Source of the DNA: Nocardiopsis sp. FIRDI 009
GTDB lineage: Bacteria > Actinomycetota > Actinomycetes > Streptosporangiales > Streptosporangiaceae
DNA length: 64,000 nucleotides
Assembly: GCF_003386285.1 (NCBI RefSeq)
Contig: NZ_QPNC01000001.1
Span: 124,001 to 188,000, forward strand
Direction of reading: 5' to 3'
Part shown: piece by piece, positions 60,169 through 64,000 of the stretch
Position numbering within the stretch: the first letter of the stretch is position 1
How the letters are laid out: each line of letters begins with the position of its first letter
Notes under the pieces: generated by a model
What the model was told of the DNA's origin: nothing
Seen by the model: the letters and a program-made list of their open reading frames with translations, nothing else
Databases searched by the model: none
Translations under genes and position numbers: made by a program

Positions 60169-61968
60169 CTAGGGTGAGGGGGCGCCGCACTGCCCCGGGT
60201 CGGGGCAGTGCGCCAGGGCGGTGGCGCGCTCCTCCCGTCGCTCCTCGTTCAGGAACGTCAGGAGCAGGCGGGGGCAGTGGAAGGTCGTGCCGTCGTCGGT
60301 GTCGAGCAGGTGCAACGACGTGAGGTGGTCGAGCAGGTCCTCGGTCTCCCGGCGGGGCATCCCGGCCAGGTCGGCCACCTCCTCCACACCGAACCCCCGG
60401 GGGCCCAGGGTCGAGACCGCGCGCAGGACGCCCGCCTCGGTGTCCGTGGCCGGGGCGAGGGCGGACTCCAGGGACGCGCGTACCGAGAGCGCGCCGAACC
60501 GGAGTTCGTCCAGCAGGTTCCGCTCGTCCGTGAGCCGGTCGCGCAGCCACCGCAGGGGCCGGTGCTCGGCGGCGGCGAGCCGCGCGCCGACGGTCCGCAG
60601 CGCGAGCGGCAGCCCCTCGCACAGGTGGGCGAGGGCGTCGGCCGCCTCGGGCTCGGCCGCCACCCGCCGGGTGCCGATGCTCTCGGCGAGGAAGGCGTGG
60701 GAGTCGGACCGGGACAGCGCCCCCAGGGGGAGGCGGACGACACCGGCGAGCTCGGCCAGCGCGAGGCGGCTGGTGATGATCATGCCGTTGCCCGTTCCGC
60801 GTGTGAGCAGCGGCTCCAACCGGTCGGCGGACGGGACGCCGTCGAGGACGACCAGGACCCGGCGGTCGGCCGTGACCCGCTGGAAGGCCTCGGTCAGCCG
60901 GTGGGGCTCACCGGGGACGTCGTCCTCGGGGACGCCGAGGGACCGGAGGAAACGGGTGAGGACGTGCTCGGGGGCCGGATCCTCGCTCAGGTCGGCGTAG
61001 AGCGTGCCGTCGGGGTAGGCGGGCGCGAGCTCGCGCGCGGCGGCCACGGCCAGGGCGGTCTTGCCGACGCCGGGACGACCCGTGACGCACACGGCCCGGA
61101 CCGCGTCCGGTACGCCCGAGGTGAGCGTGTGCCGGATCGTGTCCAGTTCCGCCCCGCGCCCGATGAGGCGGCACGCTCCGGCCGGTAGCGCGCGCGGTAC
61201 GTGCCGGGGGCGGTCGACCGGACGAGAGGGCTCCGCGCCGTGCTGGGTGATGCGCTGGTGGAGTCGCCGGAGCTCGGGACCCGGGGGGCGGCCGAGGGCG
61301 TCCTCGAAGATCTCGCGGCCGTCGTGGTAGACGTCGACGGCCTCGGCGCGCCGCCCGGAGCGGTGGAGGGCGAGCATGAGCTGGCCGCGCAGCCGTTCGT
61401 TGAAGGGGTCCTCCCGGACGAGGGGGCCGAGCTCCACGGCGAGCGCGTCGTGCCACCCGAGTTCCAGCTCGACGTCGACGCGCTCCAGGACCGCCGTGCC
61501 GCGCAGGTCGCCGAGGCGGAGGGCCTCGGCCTCCAGGGTCGGGGTCCGTACGTCCGCCAGCGCGTGGGGGCCGCGCCACAGCCGGTCCGCCTGTCGGTAC
61601 AGACTGGCGGCCAGGTGGGGTTCCCCGCGGTCGACGGCGGCGCGCGCCTCCGCCAGGTGCCGTTCGAACGCCCAGGCGTCCACGTCCGTGGACCCGGCCC
61701 GGATGGTGTATCCGGCGCCGACGGTCTCGATGACGTCGCCGAGTTTGGCCAGACGCCGGCGGAGACCGCTCACCAGGATCTGGATCTGTTTGCGCGCCGT
61801 GCCCACGGGCATCTCGCCCCAGACCTCCTCCACGAGGGTGTCGACCGGGACGATCCGTCCGGCGTTGACCAACAGCATCGCGAGAACGACAGCCGAGTTG
61901 CCCTGTGGAACTCTGATCCACTTGTCAGGGTCCTCGTAGCCGAGGGGACCCAGGATCACGAAGGGCAC
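60169..61968 (-). CDS. SARP/AfsR-family transcriptional regulator with NTPase domain
   Basis: A 599-aa regulator. An N-terminal OmpR-type winged helix (MPFVILGPLGYEDPDKWIRV, then GTARKQIQILVSGLRRRLAKLGD) is followed by a bacterial transcriptional activator domain (WAFERHLAEARAAVDRGEPH, DPFNERLRGQLMLALHRSGRRAEAVDVYHDGR). An NB-ARC-like ATPase follows with Walker A CVTGRPGVGKTALAVAAARE and VLVVLDGVPS. SARP regulators typically activate secondary-metabolite clusters; no biosynthetic genes lie in the window, so a target is not evident. Confidence 0.9.
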   Translation of the reverse strand: MPFVILGPLGYEDPDKWIRVPQGNSAVVLAMLLVNAGRIVPVDTLVEEVWGEMPVGTARKQIQILVSGLRRRLAKLGDVIETVGAGYTIRAGSTDVDAWAFERHLAEARAAVDRGEPHLAASLYRQADRLWRGPHALADVRTPTLEAEALRLGDLRGTAVLERVDVELELGWHDALAVELGPLVREDPFNERLRGQLMLALHRSGRRAEAVDVYHDGREIFEDALGRPPGPELRRLHQRITQHGAEPSRPVDRPRHVPRALPAGACRLIGRGAELDTIRHTLTSGVPDAVRAVCVTGRPGVGKTALAVAAARELAPAYPDGTLYADLSEDPAPEHVLTRFLRSLGVPEDDVPGEPHRLTEAFQRVTADRRVLVVLDGVPSADRLEPLLTRGTGNGMIITSRLALAELAGVVRLPLGALSRSDSHAFLAESIGTRRVAAEPEAADALAHLCEGLPLALRTVGARLAAAEHRPLRWLRDRLTDERNLLDELRFGALSVRASLESALAPATDTEAGVLRAVSTLGPRGFGVEEVADLAGMPRRETEDLLDHLTSLHLLDTDDGTTFHCPRLLLTFLNEERREERATALAHCPDPGQCGAPSP

Positions 61969-62141
61969 GTCAGCCTCCCACGAGTAGTCAGAAAACTACA
62001 CATGTTACTCAATGTCGTCAGATACTTACTATGGGAATGGTATTGCGTGCCAACATCGGTGTCCATTTCCTCAATGGCCACATCGGGCCAAGGGGCCCCG
62101 GGCGGGCCGAGGCGCGGCGGGAAGCCCCGGGCGGGCGCCGT
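61969..62141. promoter_or_regulatory. SARP gene promoter region
   Basis: A short AT-rich stretch right of the regulator start (GTCAGAAAACTACACATGTTAC) likely holds its promoter. A GTAG/CTAC pair is visible (near 61983-61999) but not the full island palindrome. Confidence 0.4.
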
Positions 62142-62726
62142 TCAACGATCCGTGGCCCGCGTCCGGGACCGTGCGACCAGGACGACGACCGCGCAGGCGA
62201 GGAGGGCGAAGGTCGTGTTCTCGGCCGCCGAGATGTCACTCCGCCACGAGTCGAGGGGGCGGCGGACCAGTTCCGCGGCGACCATCAGGACCAGCACCGA
62301 CGCCAGCATCGGCCGGGTCCGGGACAGGAAGCCGGTGGCTCCGGCGATCACACCGCCGACCATCGCGACACCGAGCGTCGCCCACAGCACCGCATGGGCC
62401 ATCGGTGGTACGGCGCCGAGGCGGGGGGCCGGGAGCGCGTGGAGCCATCCGTGCACCTCGTGGGTGACGAACGCGGTCACCATGAAGACCGTTCCCAGCG
62501 CGATCGCCCAACCGATCGAGGCGGGCTCCCGCCGACCGAGCGCGAACGGGACCCAGAACCAGACCACCAGGCTGTTGGCCACCCCGCCCGCGTACTGGGC
62601 GGTCGCGCTCCACACCGTGTGGTCGACCAGTCCGTCGGGCGGGACCCCGTTGCTCGTCCCCGACAGGAAACCCACGAGAAGGCCGCTGAGGACTGTGGCC
62701 GCGAGTGGGATCGCTCGGTCGCGCAT
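62142..62726 (-). CDS. Hypothetical multi-pass membrane protein
   Basis: A 194-aa protein with about five to six hydrophobic segments (for example MRDRAIPLAATVLSGLLVGF, WAIALGTVFMVTAFVTHEV and AVLWATLGVAMVGGVIAGAT). The ATG at 62724-62726 has GGGGAG 6 bases upstream. Similar DUF-type membrane proteins are common in actinomycetes; I do not recognise a precise family or function. Confidence 0.65.
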   Translation of the reverse strand: MRDRAIPLAATVLSGLLVGFLSGTSNGVPPDGLVDHTVWSATAQYAGGVANSLVVWFWVPFALGRREPASIGWAIALGTVFMVTAFVTHEVHGWLHALPAPRLGAVPPMAHAVLWATLGVAMVGGVIAGATGFLSRTRPMLASVLVLMVAAELVRRPLDSWRSDISAAENTTFALLACAVVVLVARSRTRATDR

Positions 62727-62841
62727 TGCTCCCCGCTTCGTTGGACTCGACGGTGACGGGTCGGCGGCGGGGGCGGCCCCTCCCGGCACGGTTCCGGCGC
62801 CGGGGGCGCTCCTCGCCCCCGGCGGTGATCGGCGGTATCGG

Positions 62842-64000
62842 TTACCGCTCGGGCTCGAACCACACGGCGCCGAGCGGCGGCAGCGTCACCTCCGCCGAGA
62901 ACGGCTGGCCGTGCCAGCCCGGCTCCTCAGCGGTGACGTGGGTCGGCGCGGGGTGGCCGGAACCGCCGAACCTCGGGTCGTCGGAGTTGAGTACGCAGTT
63001 CCACCGCCCGGCGACCGGCAACCCGGCCCGCCAGCCCGGACGCGGCACCGGTGAGAAGTTCACCGCGCAGGCCAGCACCGACCCGTCCTCGCCGTACCGC
63101 AGGTACGACAGCGTGTTCCCCTCGCGGTCACCGCCGTCCAGCCATCGGAACCCCGCCGGGTCGGTGTCCAGCGACCACAGGGCCGACCGCGGTCGGTAGG
63201 CGTCGTTGAGCGCCCTGACCAGTCGTTGCACCCCCGCGTGGTGGTCGAACCGGAGCAGCCACCACGGCACCCCGGTCTCGTGCGACCACTCGTCCCCCTG
63301 GGCGATCTCCCCGCCCATGAACAGCAGCTGTTTGCCCGGGTGCGACCACATGTACCCCAGCAGCGCGCGTACCGTCGCCGTCCGCTGCCACTCGTCCCCC
63401 GGCGCCTTGTTGAGCAGGGACTGCTTGCCGTGCACGACCTCGTCGTGCGACAGCGGGAGCACGTAGTTCTCGCTGTAGGCGTACACCATCGAGAACGTGA
63501 CCTCGTCGTGGTGGTACTGCCGGTGGATCGGCTCCTTCCTGACGTACTCCAGGGTGTCGTGCATCCACCCCATGTTCCACTTGAACCCGAACCCGAGCCC
63601 TCCGTGGTCCACCGGCCGGGTCACGCCCGGGTAGGCCGTCGACTCCTCCGCGATCATCATCGCGCTCGGGTTGCGGCGGTAGACGGTCGTGTTCAGCTCC
63701 CGGAGGAAGTCGATCGCCTCCAGGTTCTCCCTCCCGCCGAGGACGTTGGGCTCCCACTGGCCGGAGTCGCGCGAGTAGTCCAGGTAGATCATCGACGCCA
63801 CCGCGTCCACCCGCAGCCCGTCGACGTGGAACTCCTCCAGCCAGTACAGCGCGTTGGCGATGAGGAAGTTGCGCACTTCCGTGCGTCCGTAGTTGAAGAT
63901 CAGCGTCCCCCAGTCGGGGTGCTCCCCCCGGCGCGGGTCGGGGTGCTCGTACAGCGCGGTTCCGTCGAACCGCGCCAGCGCCCACTCGTCCCTGGGGAAG
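62842..64000 (-). CDS. glgB: 1,4-alpha-glucan branching enzyme GlgB (C-terminal part, runs off right edge)
   Basis: The branching enzyme forms alpha-1,6 branches in glycogen. The visible 386 or so residues include [41 protein letters not shown] (catalytic Asp nucleophile), [16 protein letters not shown] (acid Glu) and [21 protein letters not shown]13 motifs in order, and end with the beta-sandwich domain. The start codon and N-terminal CBM48 lie beyond base 64000. Confidence 0.95.
   Translation of the reverse strand, partial: FPRDEWALARFDGTALYEHPDPRRGEHPDWGTLIFNYGRTEVRNFLIANALYWLEEFHVDGLRVDAVASMIYLDYSRDSGQWEPNVLGGRENLEAIDFLRELNTTVYRRNPSAMMIAEESTAYPGVTRPVDHGGLGFGFKWNMGWMHDTLEYVRKEPIHRQYHHDEVTFSMVYAYSENYVLPLSHDEVVHGKQSLLNKAPGDEWQRTATVRALLGYMWSHPGKQLLFMGGEIAQGDEWSHETGVPWWLLRFDHHAGVQRLVRALNDAYRPRSALWSLDTDPAGFRWLDGGDREGNTLSYLRYGEDGSVLACAVNFSPVPRPGWRAGLPVAGRWNCVLNSDDPRFGGSGHPAPTHVTAEEPGWHGQPFSAEVTLPPLGAVWFEPER

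Noticed and set aside
57908..60622. A 904-codon minus-strand frame opposite cdsA and the aminotransferase
   Set aside because: Shadow of two solid genes; no domain, start site or codon bias of its own.
61981..62005. A third copy of the cydA-promoter palindrome before the SARP gene
   Set aside because: GTAGTCAGAAAACTAC shares half-site letters but not the ACTACA-AAC-TGTAGT core.
1..64000. tRNA and rRNA genes
   Set aside because: No cloverleaf with a GTTCRA-type T-loop and CCA-adjacent acceptor, and no rRNA signature, was recognised by eye, including at the island ends where a tRNA attachment site might be expected.

Overview
The window is high-GC actinomycete chromosome. Codons end strongly in G or C, starts are often GTG, and coding DNA is dense. 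The gene order is the conserved actinobacterial block rpmB-recG-rsmD-coaD ... smc-ftsY ... ffh-rpsP-rimM-trmD-rplS-lepB ... rpsB-tsf-pyrH-frr-cdsA. Protein sequences and missing neighbours (no glnK/glnD after amtB, no whiG between dprA and rpsB) point to Nocardiopsis or a related member of the Streptosporangiales rather than Streptomyces. That placement is inference, with no 16S rRNA to confirm it.

Layout. (1) 1-5.2 kb: leftward cydABDC operon for cytochrome bd oxidase and its ABC exporter; cydC runs off the left edge. (2) 5.2-14.95 kb: a 9.7-kb accessory island bounded by a perfect 23-bp direct repeat. The left copy sits in the cydA promoter and is centred on the palindrome ACTACAAACTGTAGT. 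Inside are an endolysin-like amidase, a leftward cassette of nucleotide- and DNA-related enzymes (frameshifted dTMP kinase, B12-binding radical SAM enzyme, AlkZ-like winged-helix protein, MazG-like pyrophosphohydrolase), a chain of tiny overlapping genes with two DUF6907 proteins, and a divergent XRE regulator/DUF397 pair. A solitary type I-E-like CRISPR repeat and a small lipoprotein gene complete it. No recombinase gene is visible. (3) 15-20 kb: DUF305 and DUF3105 envelope proteins, a DUF3515 lipoprotein, a stand-alone Lrp ligand-binding domain, thiL, a membrane-anchored CBM-like protein and rpmB. (4) 20.4-32 kb: recG, rsmD, coaD, DUF177, rpmF, rnc, mutM, acyP and smc. (5) 32-37.4 kb: a secreted subtilase, then a cobalamin riboswitch controlling btuF-btuC. 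(6) 37.4-50.4 kb: ftsY, amtB, a lipoprotein gene, ffh, rpsP-khpA-rimM-trmD-rplS, lepB, DUF2469, yraN and comM. (7) 50.6-58.8 kb: dprA, a RidA-family gene, xerC, an M23 peptidase gene, rpsB-tsf, pyrH-frr-cdsA. (8) 58.9-64 kb: an aminotransferase, a SARP/AfsR-type regulator, a membrane protein and the C-terminal part of glgB at the right edge.

Most of the window is housekeeping: translation, the SRP pathway (ffh with ftsY), chromosome maintenance (smc, xerC, recG) and envelope biogenesis. The novel part is the island, whose enzymes suggest nucleotide sanitation, modification or defence. A 54-bp tandem repeat that supplies the C-terminus of RsmD, with a diverged copy after ftsY, is a second unexplained element. 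No rRNA or tRNA gene was recognised.
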